Source: Delphinus delphis (Eukaryota; Chordata; Mammalia; Artiodactyla; Delphinidae). From it: a stretch of 64,000 bases of DNA. The stretch covers positions 4,608,455-4,672,454 of the forward strand of contig NC_082698.1 of NCBI RefSeq assembly GCF_949987515.2. Direction: 5' to 3'. Shown in pieces: positions 1-12,680 of this stretch. Both the position numbers and the translations under genes were made by a program. The notes under the pieces were generated by a model that worked only from the letters and a program-made list of their open reading frames with translations, did not search any database and was not told the DNA's origin. The stretch's first letter is position 1, and each line of letters starts with the position of its first letter.

Positions 1-1597
1 CTAGAAAAACTACAGCTATCAATACTTAACGGTGAGAAACTAGCAGCATTCCCACTGAGATCAGGAACAAGGCAAGGATGTCCCCTCTCATCACTCTTTT
101 TCAACATCATAGTGGAAGTCCTAGCTAATGCAATAAGACAAGAAAAGGAAATAAAAGGTATACTGAAAGGGAATAAGAAGTAAAACTGTTTTTGTTCGCA
201 GATAATAGTAATTACTTATGTAGAAAATCCGAAAGAGTTGACAGCGGGGAAAAAAAAGAATTCCTGGAACTAATAAGCAATTGTAGCAAAGGTGCAACAC
301 ACAAAGTTAATATAAAAAGAGTCACTGCTCTTCTATATACCAGCAATGAGCAAATGAAATTTGAAATTACAAACACAATACCATTTATACCAGCACCCCC
401 CAAAATGAAATAGGTATAAATCAAACAAAATAAATTTCAAAATCTCTATGAGGACAACTACAAAACTATGATGAATGAACTCAAAGAAGAGCTAGATAAA
501 TAGATATTCCACGTTCATGTACAGGAAAACTCAATATTGTCAAGATGCTAGTTCCTCCCAACTTGATCTATTGATTCAATGCAGTTCCAAGTGAAATACA
601 AGCAAATTGTTTGTGGATATTGACAAACTGATGCTACTTTTATAGAGAGAAGCAAAAGCCTGACAAGAGCCAGCACACTACTAAAAGAGAAGAAAAGCTG
701 GACAACTGACATTACCTGGACTTCAAGATTTACTGTAAAACTATGGTAATCAAGACAATGTGGTATTGGCAGAAGAACAGACAAATGGATTAATGGAACA
801 TATCAGAGAGCCCACAAAGAGACCCACATCAATATAGTCAACTGATTTTTGACAGAGGAACAAAGGCAATACAGTAGAGCAAAGACAGTCTTTTCAACAA
901 ATGGTGCTTGAACAACTGGACATCCACAAGCAAAGAAATGAATGTAGGCACAGATCTTACACCCTTCACAAAAATTAACTCCAAATAGATCACAGTCTTA
1001 AATGTAAAACTGAAAACTATAAAACTCCTAGAAGATAACATAGGAGAAAATCTAGATGACCTTGGGTATGGTGATGACTTCTTAGATGCAACACTGGAGG
1101 CATGATCCATTAAAGAAGTAACTGATAATCTGGATTTCATTGAAATTAAAAATTTCTGGGCTTCCCTGGTGGCGCAGTGGTTGGGAGTCTGCCTGCTGAT
1201 GCAGGGGGCACGGGTTCGTGCCCCGGTCCGGGAGGATCCCGCGTGCCGCGGAGCGGCTGGGCCCGTGAGCCATGGCCGCTGGGCCTGCGCGTCTGGAGCC
1301 TGTGCTCCGCGGCGGGAGAGGCCACAGCGGTGAGAGGCCCACGTGCCGCAGAGAAAAAAAAAAATTAAAAATTTCTGCTTTGTGAAAGACAGTGTCAAGA
1401 GAATGAGAAGACAAGCCACACGCTGGGGGAAACTATTTGCAAAAGGCATACCTGATAAAGGACTGTTATCAATAATATACAAAGAATTCTCAAAACTCAA
1501 CAATAAGAAAATAAACAGCCTGATTAAAAATTGGGCAACAGAGCCAAAAAGATACCTCAGGGAAGAAATATACAGATGACAAGCATATGAAAAAAAC
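1..1597 (+). mobile_element. L1 LINE ORF2 remnant, split by a SINE
   Basis: Frames with stops and shifts resemble L1 ORF2. Near 80-120 is the reverse-transcriptase stretch read as [11 protein letters not shown], and near 192 is FADN, where active elements have FADD. The later part resembles the region after the reverse transcriptase. The element enters from the left edge and stops near 1597 without its 3' UTR or a poly(A) tail, so its 3' end is missing. It is inactive. A SINE interrupts it at 1159-1361. Confidence 0.85.
1159..1361 (+). mobile_element. CHR-type SINE nested in L1
   Basis: Short-type CHR SINE (about 200 bp, ending in the 'cacgtgccgcag' body and an A-rich tail). Perfect 16-bp duplications AAATTAAAAATTTCTG at 1143-1158 and 1362-1377 bound it. 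Confidence 0.93.
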
Positions 1598-2589
1598 CTT
1601 CTACATACATGCCACCCTCCCCCACATCATTCCCCTGAGCTCCAGGAACACTGAACTTTGATGATCCAGCGCCAACCATGTTTTCCCCATCCCGGTTACA
1701 GGGTAAGGCCGGTTTAGTCTGTATACAAAATTTTAAAAGTCAGGGACTTTTCCTGAGTGTATGTGGTCCAGTACAGATACGTGATAACCTGCACACCTTT
1801 GTCCTTGCCCACAGTTAGAGTCAGACAAGTGCTCACAGGTGCAGGCTTTGAGGAGAGGACAACACGTTGGTGTATCTTGTTCTCCTCATTTATGAAGCGT
1901 CGCAGACACCCCACCCTGTCAGCCCCTAGAGGTCCAACGCATGCCTCTGAAGGGCAGCATTTTGGCCCATGATGCAGAAGTGGAAACAATCTTTTATCGA
2001 CCTTTCCCTATTGATGGGCCTTTACATTTTTTTCTTTAATTTTATTTTTGGCCACAGTAAACATCTTTGTGCATGTGCTCTTACTCACTGGCCCTGAAGT
2101 GAGGGCACAGAGTCTGATTTTTCATCTCTTCCTCCTACGGCCTTGAGCAGGTTTGGTCACTTAGGAGGTGATCAGTCCCCATCAAACAAGACAGGCACAG
2201 ATGGCCATTCACCTGCCATGAATTTTGACACGTTTTTTTCTTTGTGTTTAGGCCCTGTGGCAGAGTCTCCAGTCAAATAAATAAATTATTTAATTTGATA
2301 ATGAAATTAAATTGATACATACATTTATTTTTAATCACTTGAGGATTTCAACGCATTCTATGTATCTATCTTTTAACATAAATATGGAATCATTTAGGAG
2401 AACCATCATTTCATTCACACCACTACAATTTGTCCCAGGGACAATTTTCCCAACATACAGCACCAACTATGTTACCGCATCTTTGGGACAGGATATCGAG
2501 AAAATTGAAATTACTTTGAAGCAAGATGAGGGAAGTTCAAAAAATGTAAGTGTTATGGTGTGGGTTTTCTCAGAATGAGCTGAGCTTGT
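1598..2589. other. Unassigned intronic sequence
   Basis: Mostly unique, AT-rich toward its right end. A short 'ttggccacagtaaacatctttgtgcatgtg'-like stretch near 2050 might be an old LINE fragment. No gene is seen. Confidence 0.4.
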
Positions 2590-2694
2590 GGAATCTTTCC
2601 TCTTTTTAACTTTTTATACTGGAGTATAGTTGACTTACAATGTTGTGTTAGCTTTAGGTGTACAGCAAAGTGATTCAGTTATATATATACATAT

Positions 2695-2740
<46 letters not shown>

Positions 2741-3215
2741 CCTTTTTCGGATTCTTTTCCCCCATAGCTTATTACACAGTACTGAGTAGAGTTCCCTACG
2801 CTATACAGTAGGTCCTTGTCGATTACCTATTTTATACATAGTAGTTTGTATCTTCTCATCCCAAACTCCTAATTTATCCCTCCCCCCACTCCTTTCCCCT
2901 TTGGTAACCCTAAATTTGTTTTCTGCCTCTGTGGGCCGTGTTTCTGTTCTGTAAATAAGTTCATTTGTATCTTGTTTTAGATTTCACATGTCAGTGGTAT
3001 CGGATGGCACTCGTCCTTCTCTGTCTGACTAGTAAGTCAGTATCGTTTAGCATGGTCATCTCTAGGTCCATCCATGTGGCTGCAGATGGCATTATTTCGT
3101 TCCCTTTTATGGCTGAGCAGCGTTGCATTGTGTATTTGTCCCACACCTTCTTTATCCACTCCTCTGTCAATGGGCACTTAGGTTGCTTCCGTGTCCTGGC
3201 TCATCTTTCTAACTG
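2590..3215 (-). mobile_element. L1 3' end, antisense
   Basis: Reverse complement of the artiodactyl/cetacean L1 3' UTR (landmarks: gtatagttgacttacaatg, tacagcaaagtgattcag, ctatacagtaggtccttgt, atctctaggtccatccatg). A GATA microsatellite has expanded in its AT-rich segment. Confidence 0.75.
2697..2741. repeat. (GATA)n microsatellite
   Basis: About eleven perfect GATA units inside the L1 3' end; likely polymorphic. Confidence 0.95.
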
Positions 3216-6200
3216 GACCTTGACAAGAGAAGCCCACCAGGCGCAGCTCAGCTACTTCGTTTGGAAGGTCAGCTGGGGACCCTGGAAGTCATCTCTGACT
3301 GTCTCAGAAGTGCTGAGGGAAGCAAACATATCCCTGGAATAACGATGAGAAACAAGGAGCTCCCTCTTTCTTCTGTCACAGCAATGAATCATCAGCGTAA
3401 GTCAGGCTGTTGGAGAAGCCCCACCTCCGACCCTAGAGGGAAGATGCCTCGCCTGGCCTGTCAGACCACATGAGCCTCCCCACAGGATCTGACGTCCTTC
3501 TCCAGCCTGCTCCCTGCCCCATCCCAGCCACCCGGGGCCGCCCTCGCCTCCAGGAGAAGCCGCCGCAGAGCAGGCCTCTCTCAGAAGCCTGAGGAGACAC
3601 CCCAGGTCAGCACCTGGCCCCCAGAGGTGACCCACCACACTCTCTTCTTCAACTCCAGCGTCGGGCCAGGGGAAAACGCAGGGGTCAGGAGGGAAGATGG
3701 GTGAACCAGACGATGCATTTCTGTGCAAGCATACGAGGAGGGGGTGATGAATCTTGGGCAGGAAGTGCCTCACCGACAGGAAAACAACATGGCCGCGGCC
3801 TCCACCCTCGGAGCTCTGAGGGAAAGCCTGGCTCAGCCCAAACATCTCACCCTCGATGGCCTCTGTGGCTGCCCTGGGCACGCAGGACCTACTGCCCTGA
3901 ACAGCGAGTGTGTCGGAACAGCGAGTCTTTGGTTAACTGCCCAGCCCTGCTCTTGCGGAGGGAGACGGCACACGCTCTGTCCACAGTAGCTTCCCCCGCC
4001 TTCAGTGTTGGCGACACTTGTCGTGAGCAAGGGGCCTCCTCACGCAAGTGCCCAGAGCGGGGAAGTGAGGCGGGGGCCTCCGGGCGAGGACCCAAGAGTC
4101 TGGCTGGCACACGGCCAGACAGGGCCACTTGGCCTTGGAGGCTTCTCCGTGTTGACCTACCAGCTCCTCAAGTGACCACACTCTGCCCCGCGGACGTGTC
4201 ACAGGAGTGGCAGAGATCAGAGGGGAGGAAGGCTTTTAGAGGTGCTCTGATCGCAGCTCCACATTCACTAGGGAGCCCACCTGCAAACGCCCTGAGCTAG
4301 GCTCTGGGGATGCGGGGCCTGCCGTCAGGGTCCTGGAGAGGAGGTGGCCGCCAGCAGATCAAGGCCACCAAGTCCGCAGTGCTGTGACCGTCACCATAAT
4401 CCCTCCTCTCCCCGAACCTGACCCTCCCCCTTTCCTGCTGCCCCCGTGGAAGGTGCTGCTGTCCCCCCAGCTGTCTAATCAACTGGGGGTCATCCTGGTG
4501 TCTCCCGCTCTTACCCCAAACATCTAAGGCACTGTTATCTGAGAATCGTGCTTCCTGAAATTTGCGGAATTGGCCCATTTTCTCCATCCCGTTGTCACTG
4601 ACCTAACTGCAGGGCACTGTTATCTCTCACTGCATCAACCTTCCAAGTGGTCTTTGCTTCCATCAGCCTCTTACCCACATGGTGCCAGCAGCACTCTTCA
4701 CAGACACAGATCTCGGGCTTACACTCTGCAAATGGCTTTCAGACTATCCTCGAGCTCCTTATGAGGCCTTCAGGATCTGAGCTTTGCCTACTTTCCTAGC
4801 TTCATCAACGTACGCATCCAGCGGTAATTCACTCACCTACCTATCCATCTACCCATCCAGTCAACGTCTTACCTCCCAGGGCTGCTCCTCTGGCCCTGAC
4901 CTCATGGTGACCATACTGTCATTATGACACAGCAGCTAAGGTTTGACTCTTAATCCTAAGTCCTGCTTTATCCCCCAGTGGTTCCTGAATCCCCCCCAGG
5001 CCCTCTGCCCACCTGGACCTCAGCCTTCCCGCAGGAGGGCCCTGGTCTGCTGCCGCCCTCCAACCCGTCCACTGGCTGATGTGTTTCCCTGATGGGAACA
5101 CCTTCGCCTGCTCTCGAGTTCCACAGCGCTGAGCTCCCCAGCTTGCGGGGACAGCCCCAGTGCTTCCTATGAGACTCTGCAGCCCCGGTGCCCACGCGGA
5201 CCCCCTCTCCTTCCGCAGAGTCTACAGCCAGAGCAGCCCTTCCCCTCCGTGTGCGCACGGCCCCCCAGCCCCACTGCCCGTGCCAGCAGGCAGGCCCAGC
5301 TCCGGCATGGTCAGTGCCAGTCCAGTCCGCCTGTCCGGCTGCTGAAGAGCAGAGGCCTCCCCAGCTCTCCTCTGGCAGATGTGAGGGCTGGGAACGCCCG
5401 GAATTAGGAGACATGGGAGGACAGACAAAACCCCTGTGGGAAGTGCTGGCCAACTGCAGAATAAAGTGGTACAAGTCTCTCCAACCCCATCTGCCTGAGA
5501 AAATGATAGCGGGTGCAGCTCTCCCGCCGCCGCCGCCGGGGAGGCCTCCAGAGCACTCCAGGCGGCGAGACTCCGGATGCCTGGGGCCTCAGTCGGGGGG
5601 TGGGCGCGGGGGTCCTCGCGTGCCTGCAGCCTGGCCCCGTGTGAGGGGCCTGCCCCGTGCTTCCTCCGAACAGGGACCCTGAGATGGGCTGTCCCCAATC
5701 CCTGCCCTTCCTTCCGTGTGGGAGAAGACAAAGCAGGGAACTTCAGGAATTGACAGAACCGCAACCAGAACCGGAGGGATCCCCAGGCCCTTGGGCCTAA
5801 TGGGAGAGAGCGGCTAAGAAGGGACCAGCAAGGCGTTATTCCTCAATACAGATGTCCCAGAGGAGACGAGACCGGACAGGAGAAAGAATTGAAAGCATCT
5901 TGATATGGTCTCGATTTCTAGAGATGAACACATACCACTGCAGTATTCAGAAAAAATACATTTCTCAAAAATTGATGGAGACATGACCGCGTTTTGCTTG
6001 GAACGGCACACACAGGGAAGGTTTCCTTAAAAGACCTCTTTCTAGTTTAAAGAACCTGATTGTTTTCGTTAGGACAGGATGTGGTGATACCTGGCAGAGT
6101 AACAAGAGAAGGATAAAACTGAGAAAAAAAAAAAAAATCATTGAGGTTTCTGTTAGACCAAAGAGGGATGAAGAAATCACTCAAGAATCCCGGGCTGTGT

Positions 6201-6284
6201 GATAAAAACGACTTCCAAGTCTCAAAGACGTCTTGGCCTTGTGATCACAGACGCCACCCTAAGGTTCCTGCTCTTGCAGGATTC
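3216..6284. other. Unique GC-rich intronic stretch
   Basis: No repeat family was recognised. The GC content gives many overlapping open frames on both strands (for example 3701-4300, 4968-5474 and 5188-5764), but none has a recognisable domain or splice evidence. A CCG run lies at about 5526-5540. Confidence 0.5.
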
Positions 6285-6700
6285 TTTTCAAAATTGTGGT
6301 AACATATACTTAACATAAAATTTACCATTTTAACCCCTTTTGAGTGTACAGTTCAGTGGCATTAAGGCCGTTCACAGGGCAACCTTCACCACTAGCATCT
6401 CCAGACTTTTTCCCAAAGTGAAACTCCACATGCATTAAACAACTCCCATTCCCCTCCCCCAGCCACTGGGAACCTCTATTCGACTTTCCATCTCTGTGAA
6501 TCTATTCTAGGGACCTCGCTTGAATGGCATCACACAGTATTTGTTCTCTGGCTTTATCTCACTGGGCCCTCAAGGTTCATCCCCGCTGTAGCTGGGTCAG
6601 AACTTCCTTCCTTTTCAAGGCTGAATAATACTCCACTGTGTGGATGGACTTTGTTTTGTTTATCTATTCATCCATCCATCGATGGACACTTTGCATGCAC
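6285..6700 (-). mobile_element. Old L1M 3' UTR, antisense
   Basis: Landmarks in order: aaaattgtggtaacatatac, tttaccattttaacc, gtacagttcagtggcatt, ttcatcc..., ggctgaataatactcc and atcgatggacactt. This is the reverse complement of the ancient mammalian L1M 3' UTR. The divergence is substantial. Confidence 0.75.
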
Positions 6701-7611
6701 TGGCTTTCAGGTCTAAAGACAAAGGGTCAAACTGAATTCGATCAAGTTGACCTATCAAAGGCACGGGCTTGTTAGTTAAGTCAATTTTTAAAATCAAAGC
6801 GATCATATAATTTAAAGAAAAAATTTCATTTTATACAAGTTCACTTTAGACAGGCAGACACACAGCACCCAACCCCCAGACTTCCTCATTTCCCCAATTC
6901 CCTTCCATCCCTAGTGGTTTTTACAGCCTCTGAGTTGCTAGAGAGCAGACGGAGTGAGATTCCTTGGTTCCCTTTCCTTAAAGTGCCTTCCTGGAATGCA
7001 AGGCTCTCTGTTCATTTCCACTCATTCTCATTACTTCTGGCACGGTGACCCCCGGCATGGCAAGTGGGGCATCTACACACTCTTGATTTACTGCAGGAGA
7101 AGTGGCCTGCATTGGGGGATGCTGACCTACTTTCTCCCTGTGAGATATTATAAAAAGACACTCAGCTTTGCAGATAAGTGTCAACATTTTGCCCATTTCC
7201 TTTGCCTTTTTTCCCACTGGTGACACAGTGCACAGTCTCGCCGTGGCTCTGCACTTGGCCCGGGGGAGGACTGGGCTGCCTTACCACCTTACCTGTTCCC
7301 CGCTCTGCAAATCACCTGTCTATAGGTAAGGGCCCCCGGGCCTGTGTCCATGAACCAAAGGAGCCTGGATATAAAGACAGAGCCTTCAAGGATGCCCACG
7401 GGGACTTGGCTCGAGTGGTTTTAGCAAGACGGAGGAGGCGGAGTTAGATTGTGGAAAGGGCAGAGGAATGGATTTCCGGAGGTAAAGAAATGAACGAAGA
7501 ATTCATCAGTTGGGGTGGAAAGCTGACTGCCCAGAGACCAAATGCAGGCAAGAAAGCCTGTTTAGCTCACCTGGTGTAAAAGAATATTTTATTCAGTTGT
7601 CCACATTTTTA

Positions 7612-8063
7612 TTTTTTGTTTTATTTTATTTATTTAAATTTATTTTATTTATTTATTTTTGGCTGCATTGGGGCTTCGTTGCTGCACACGGGCTTTCTCT
7701 AGTCGTGGTGAGTGGGGTCTACTCTTCGTTGTGGTGCGCGGGCTTCTCACTGAGGTGCCTTCTCTTGTTTTGGAGCACAGGCTCTAGGCACACGGGCTTC
7801 AGTAGTTGTGGCACGTGGGCTCAGTAGTTGTGGCTCTTGGGCTCTAGAGCGCAGGCTCAGTAGTTGTGGTGCACGGGCTTCAGTAGTTGTGGCACATGGG
7901 CTTCAGTAGCTGTGGCTCGAGGATTCTAGAGCGCAGGCTCAGTTGTTGTGGCGCATGGGCTTAGTTGCTCCGCAGCATGTGGGATCTTCCCTGACCAGGG
8001 CTCGAACGCATGTCCCCTGCGTTGGCAGGCGGATTCTTAACCACTGCGCCACCTCGGAAGCCC
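7612..8063 (-). mobile_element. Long CHR-type SINE with internal repeats
   Basis: The reverse complement gives the SINE head at 8063 and the body running to an A/T tail at 7612. The middle has several 'cttcagtagttgtggc'-type units repeated, making this copy (452 bp) much longer than the usual 200-300 bp. Target duplications TGTCCACATTTTTA at 7598-7611 and 8064-8077 are perfect. Confidence 0.93.
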
Positions 8064-8077
8064 TGTCCACATTTTTA

Positions 8078-9894
8078 AATTGTAGCGTTTCGCACAAAAA
8101 AGATGTCCAGCATCTCTTGAAAACTCAGACATACCCACCCAGGCTGTACTGGGCTGAACCTGAGTGGGGCAGGTGCTGCTCCGCCCAGCCTGGCTCTGCC
8201 AGTCCCTGGACCACACCTGCCTGGCCTGTGCCCTGTGACCCTCCTGCAGCTATGGGGCCGGGCACACAACAGAATGGGCACACAGGAAATCTGTGCTGTT
8301 TCTGCTGAATGGTGGCTGTCCAGGAATCCGGGGATGGAGAAGAAGGAGATTCCAGTTGGAAAGAAAGTTTAATCTGAAGTTCTTGACTTTAACATTTGGA
8401 GACATTCAGAATCAGTGCACCCTCCACAGCTTGGTGCAAGCCCAGCCTTTTCAGTGGTCCTGACCTTGACCTTGACCTGTCAGACACCGCAGGACCTCCT
8501 GTTTATACCAACTCTCCTGCTCTTTCCCATCTTGGCCAGCCTTGTTCCAGGAGCGCCTACGGACAGACGTCTGCCTTGGCCAGCTCAGTGCCTCCTTCCG
8601 GCCGACGTTCTGCTCTGCATGGGCTCGTGTGGGAAGCCCTTCATCTGTCCATTCCCAAGCCCACGCTGGGCCCCTTGTGAGTACCGAAGCGTGCCTGGGG
8701 ACGGCGGGATGGGAGGTGCCCAAGGTCAGCAGGGGCCTGGTAGGGAACTTGTCCCTGGGACTAAGCAGATGGGATTCTTGCATGAAGATGACCAGGAGTC
8801 TCCAGGGTGTTTAATCAAGGAAGCACCAAGGTCAGGGCAGTTTTCAGAGAGATGTTCTGGGGATGGGTGTACGGGGTAGACCAGAAGCCTGGGCGGGCTG
8901 CAGCGCCAGCCATCCCAGTGGCCCGCCCCCAGCTGCCTCCCCGCTGGGTCCATCTTTTCTCTCTGCCCTCCAGGTGCTGCCCCCTCCCTGGCTGTGTGGA
9001 ACACGTCTCCATGGCTGTTCTTCCCACTTCCCGTGTACCTGAACTGCCTTCCCACCTGGACTGGAATCCCAGTGAGGGCCGGGCCATGCTTTCCCTCCCC
9101 TCATATCCCCTACGTGGAGATATAGTGACCTGTGCTCAACTGAACCTTCAAAATGTGCGTTGCGATCACCAGTGATCACAAACAATTCTTCGCTTGGGCC
9201 TCTTCTTGTTTTTTTTTTTTTTTTCTGGAATAACTAGACCTAAAATGTAAGATTCCTTGTTTGGAAAATCACACACTGCAGTCATCTTCCAAAGATAAAG
9301 TTTAACATGTCCTGGGTGTTTTTGCTACAGGAGGCTAAGATGTTTGAAAAATAAAGAAAGATGAAAGAATTTTTAAAAAAAGATCCCAAGAAGAATTCTA
9401 TAATTGATGGAATGGGTCCCTTTTGTTCATAGGAGTGAAAAGTTCTAAAGTCATATTTTACTGAAAAAGCTATAATGTGAAGCACAAGCAAGTGATTTCA
9501 GTTGCCGAAATACCTGGAAAAGCATCTTACTGGAATGTTATTATGCTGTTTAAAGATAATGAACGATGGGGATTAGTTCATAGCCTTTGTTCAGAGAGGC
9601 AGGCACACAATTTTGTTCCAAGAGAGGGAAGCATCCCTCTGCGGTAGCAGGCTTTTTGCATGTCGGGTTCCTCGAGTTCTTCATGGAAGGTTAGATAACA
9701 TGACATCCTAACTCATGTCAACATGGAGTGCCCTGGGATGTGCAGGTCCAGGCAGGGTCAGAGAGCACATATTTGGGGCTTGAGGATGGACATAATGCCT
9801 TGACAAAGGTGACTGGCTCTGTTTCTGTTTTTCCAATTCCAAATGCAGAAGCAATGATACTAATTTTTATCCATTTACATACTTCCCACCAGTA
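8078..9894. other. Intronic sequence without recognised gene
   Basis: Contains a triple TGACCT run at 8461-8478 (separate entry) and a T-run near 9210-9226. The GC-rich part at 8400-9180 produces overlapping open frames on both strands with no recognisable product. Confidence 0.5.
8461..8478 (-). promoter_or_regulatory. Candidate triple nuclear-receptor half-site (DR0)
   Basis: TGACCT is repeated three times with no spacer, so the minus strand reads AGGTCA three times head to tail. TCAAGGTCA, the extended monomer site of ERR, SF-1 and LRH-1, occurs twice within it. DR0 is the arrangement bound by NR6A1 (GCNF). Binding is inferred from sequence only. Confidence 0.4.
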
Positions 9895-10152
9895 GCAAAA
9901 AAGAATATTAAGAGGTAATATCATGTGAAATGTATCATAAAGCTGTGGAAAAAAATTTAAAAGGTAATATCTATCCAGCAACCCCAGTTCTGGGTAAATA
10001 TCCAAAAGGAGTGAAATCATTACCTCAAAGAAACATCTGCCCCTCCATGTTCACTGCAGCATTATGACAAGATACGGAAACAAACAAGTGCCAACTGATG
10101 GACAAGCGGATAAAGAAAGTGTGAGACACACACACGCAAATATATCATATAC

Positions 10153-10183
<31 letters not shown>

Positions 10184-10735
10184 CAGAGAGAGAGAGAGAC
10201 AGAGAGAGAGACAGAGAGAGAGACAGAGAGAGAGACAGAGAGAGAGATGATGGAATACTACTCAGCCTTAAAAAAGACAGAAATCTTCCCGTCTGCAAAA
10301 ACATGGGTGAAACTGGAGGGCAGTACGCTGAGTGAAATAAGTCAGACACAGAAAAACGAATACTGTATGATCTCACTTATATGTGGAATCTAAAAAGTGT
10401 CAAATTCATAGAAGCAAAGAGTAGACTGGTGGTTGCCAGGGACTGTGGGTGGGGAAATGGGGAGACGTCATTTCATAGAAACTTTCAGTTATAAGATAAG
10501 ATCTAGGGATCTAATGCACAGCATGGCGACTATAGTTGATAACACTGTATCGTATACTTAAAATTTGCTAAGAGAGTAGATCTTAAGTGTTCTCACCACA
10601 CAAAAGGTAACTACTGGAGGTGAGCTGTAAATTAGCTGGATGGTGGTCATCATTTCATAATGTATACATATCAAATCATGTTCTACACCTTAAACATATA
10701 CAACAAAGAAGTAATATCAATTCTAAAAATGTTCT
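9895..10735 (+). mobile_element. L1 3' end, sense
   Basis: Landmarks: cagcaaccccagttctggg, gccaactgatggac, tggaatactactcagcctt, gtatgatctcacttatatgtg, ggttgccagggactg. It is interrupted by an AG-rich microsatellite at 10170-10247. Confidence 0.75.
10170..10247. repeat. (GA/GACA)n microsatellite
   Basis: Purine-rich array of AGAG units with regular ACAG interruptions inside the L1 fragment, preceded by a short (TA)n. It generates low-complexity RE/ET (plus) and SLSL (minus) open frames that are not genes. Confidence 0.95.
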
Positions 10736-11217
10736 GGATTGAAGAAAGTATAAGATTACTTTAAAAATGTCCAGTTAACCAACAATTAGTCATGACTGAG
10801 CTGTGCTCCATGATTAGAACTTAGAGGATTCCAGCTGAATGGCACACCCCCCCTAATTAAGGGGCTGCCATGCTGGCTTGTTCGCAACTATTATTTCATT
10901 GAGAGATTTTGTTTGTCAATTCCCTTCACAGTGAAGAAACTGAGTCCCAACACGAAAGCAATTTTGCACACAACAGTCATGGCGGGACTTGGCGAGTATA
11001 GCAGGGCTCCTGACTTTTAACCAGCTTTGCACCCTACTAGGCTGCTATTCGGAGACATAGGGGAATGAAAGCTTTTTTAAAAGAATATGAGATAGTATCA
11101 TCTACTTGAATATTAGACATACATCTTTATTAATATCTATAAGTAAGAGCCATGGAGTTTACACACACACATGTATACACACAAACTTACAAGAAGCTTA
11201 TTTTAAAAAGGCATACT

Positions 11218-11425
11218 CCAAACTATTATATATAGAATGGATAAATAACAAGGACCTACTGTATAGCACAGGGAACTATATTCAATATCTTGTAATAAAC
11301 CACAATGGAAAATAATATGAAAAATATATATATATATATATATATATGTATAACTGAATCACTTTGCTGTACACCAGAAACTAACACAACATTGTAAATC
11401 AACTATACTTCAATTTTTTAAAAAC
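11218..11425 (+). mobile_element. 5'-truncated L1 3' end
   Basis: About 208 bp of L1 3' UTR (gataaataacaaggacctact, cactttgctgtacacc, gtaaatcaactatacttc) ending in an A-rich tail. Target duplications AGGCATACT lie at 11209-11217 and 11426-11434. An internal (TA)n lies near 11325-11347. Confidence 0.85.
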
Positions 11426-12644
11426 AGGCATACTTATGGAATTCCCCCTTTTTTCCCAACTGAGATATTGATTCTACCTAGGTTAGAAATGACCCCGGAA
11501 CCTCTGTTTCCTCATCAGCAAAAATGCCATCCCTGGTTGGGCAACTGCTAGAACCTCCTTTCAGCTCAGAAAGTCCAGGATTCTAATTACAAATTACACT
11601 CGTGGTTTAATTTGGGCAAGTGCAGAGTTGCCAATCACCCGATTTTCACCAATTCCTATATGAGTGAACTGTACAGGGTGCTAGAGAGGAATTTTAGCCA
11701 AACGATTCATGACAAAGTGCCTTTGATTTCTTCCTGAAGTGGGGAAAATGCAGATATTTTTTCAAAAGGCATTGTCATCTGAATAAATACAATGTAAATC
11801 GCATATTTAAAACCTGCATCCCATTAATAAAAATTTTGCAGCCAGATCACTGGAATCGGCACCTTTACTTTTGCATTGCGTTTGCCTGCCAAGCCTCTTC
11901 AGGAATAAAAATATCAGAGTTCTGTCTCCAGGAGAACAGAATACGGAAGGCGGAGGACGTAGATATGGGCTTACGAGTCTCAGCTCTCAACACCCCTGTT
12001 GCTTCCTACACAGGCCGCCTTCACTGTTTCAAGAATCATTATTCATGCCTTTTACAGGATGACAGCAACACTTGGTCATCTCTAAGCTGAACTGGAATTA
12101 GAAATTCTCAGCTAATTGCAACTAGATCAGCCAGGGAATGATTCTGCACAGTCAGCAATTTGAGTAAGCGGTTCGGGGGTTACGACACCCACCCGCCTGG
12201 GTGTCAGAATCAGTTGTCTCTTCAACAGGGCTAATGGTCCAGGCAAACTCAGACATGTGTATGTGTGTGTGCGTACATATATACACACTGGCCACTATTA
12301 ATTAAATACCACAAATATTGAATAAACAGCTCAAATAGTGTCGTTTCAAACTACATTTTTTAAAAAGATAAACCCCAAATCCGTACCCATTTATGAAACA
12401 GTCCTGACATGAACTTCACTATGGGATCATCTCTACCGTGCCGTGATTGGTGAGGTTTGTACAATTGATTTTAAGTATCACGGAGGATACAGGACTGTCA
12501 CCATTTAAAAGATGACATCAGACACTCCTGGGTTATCTTACAGAGAGTAATTTTCAAATTTAAGTAAGAAATAAGAGGTGGGTTGTGTTCAGTGAAACGT
12601 GAAGGGCTGGGCTGCAGTCTGGGGAGCCACAGAAAGAGCGTCCC

Positions 12645-12646
<2 letters not shown>

Positions 12647-12678
<32 letters not shown>
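12647..12678. repeat. (CA)n microsatellite
   Basis: Sixteen uninterrupted CA units. Confidence 0.95.

Positions 12679-12680
<2 letters not shown>

Noticed and set aside
1159..1260. tRNA-like A and B boxes at the heads of SINEs
   Set aside because: These are the internal promoters of tRNA-derived SINEs; no cloverleaf with acceptor and anticodon arms can be drawn, so no tRNA gene is called.
5188..5764. 164- and 180-codon ORFs on opposite strands
   Set aside because: They overlap each other in GC-rich sequence; neither resembles a known protein, and the PTPRE signal-peptide exon was specifically looked for and not found.
10062..10393. Arg/Glu-rich and Ser/Leu-rich ORFs
   Set aside because: Translations of the (GA/GACA)n microsatellite inside an L1 fragment.
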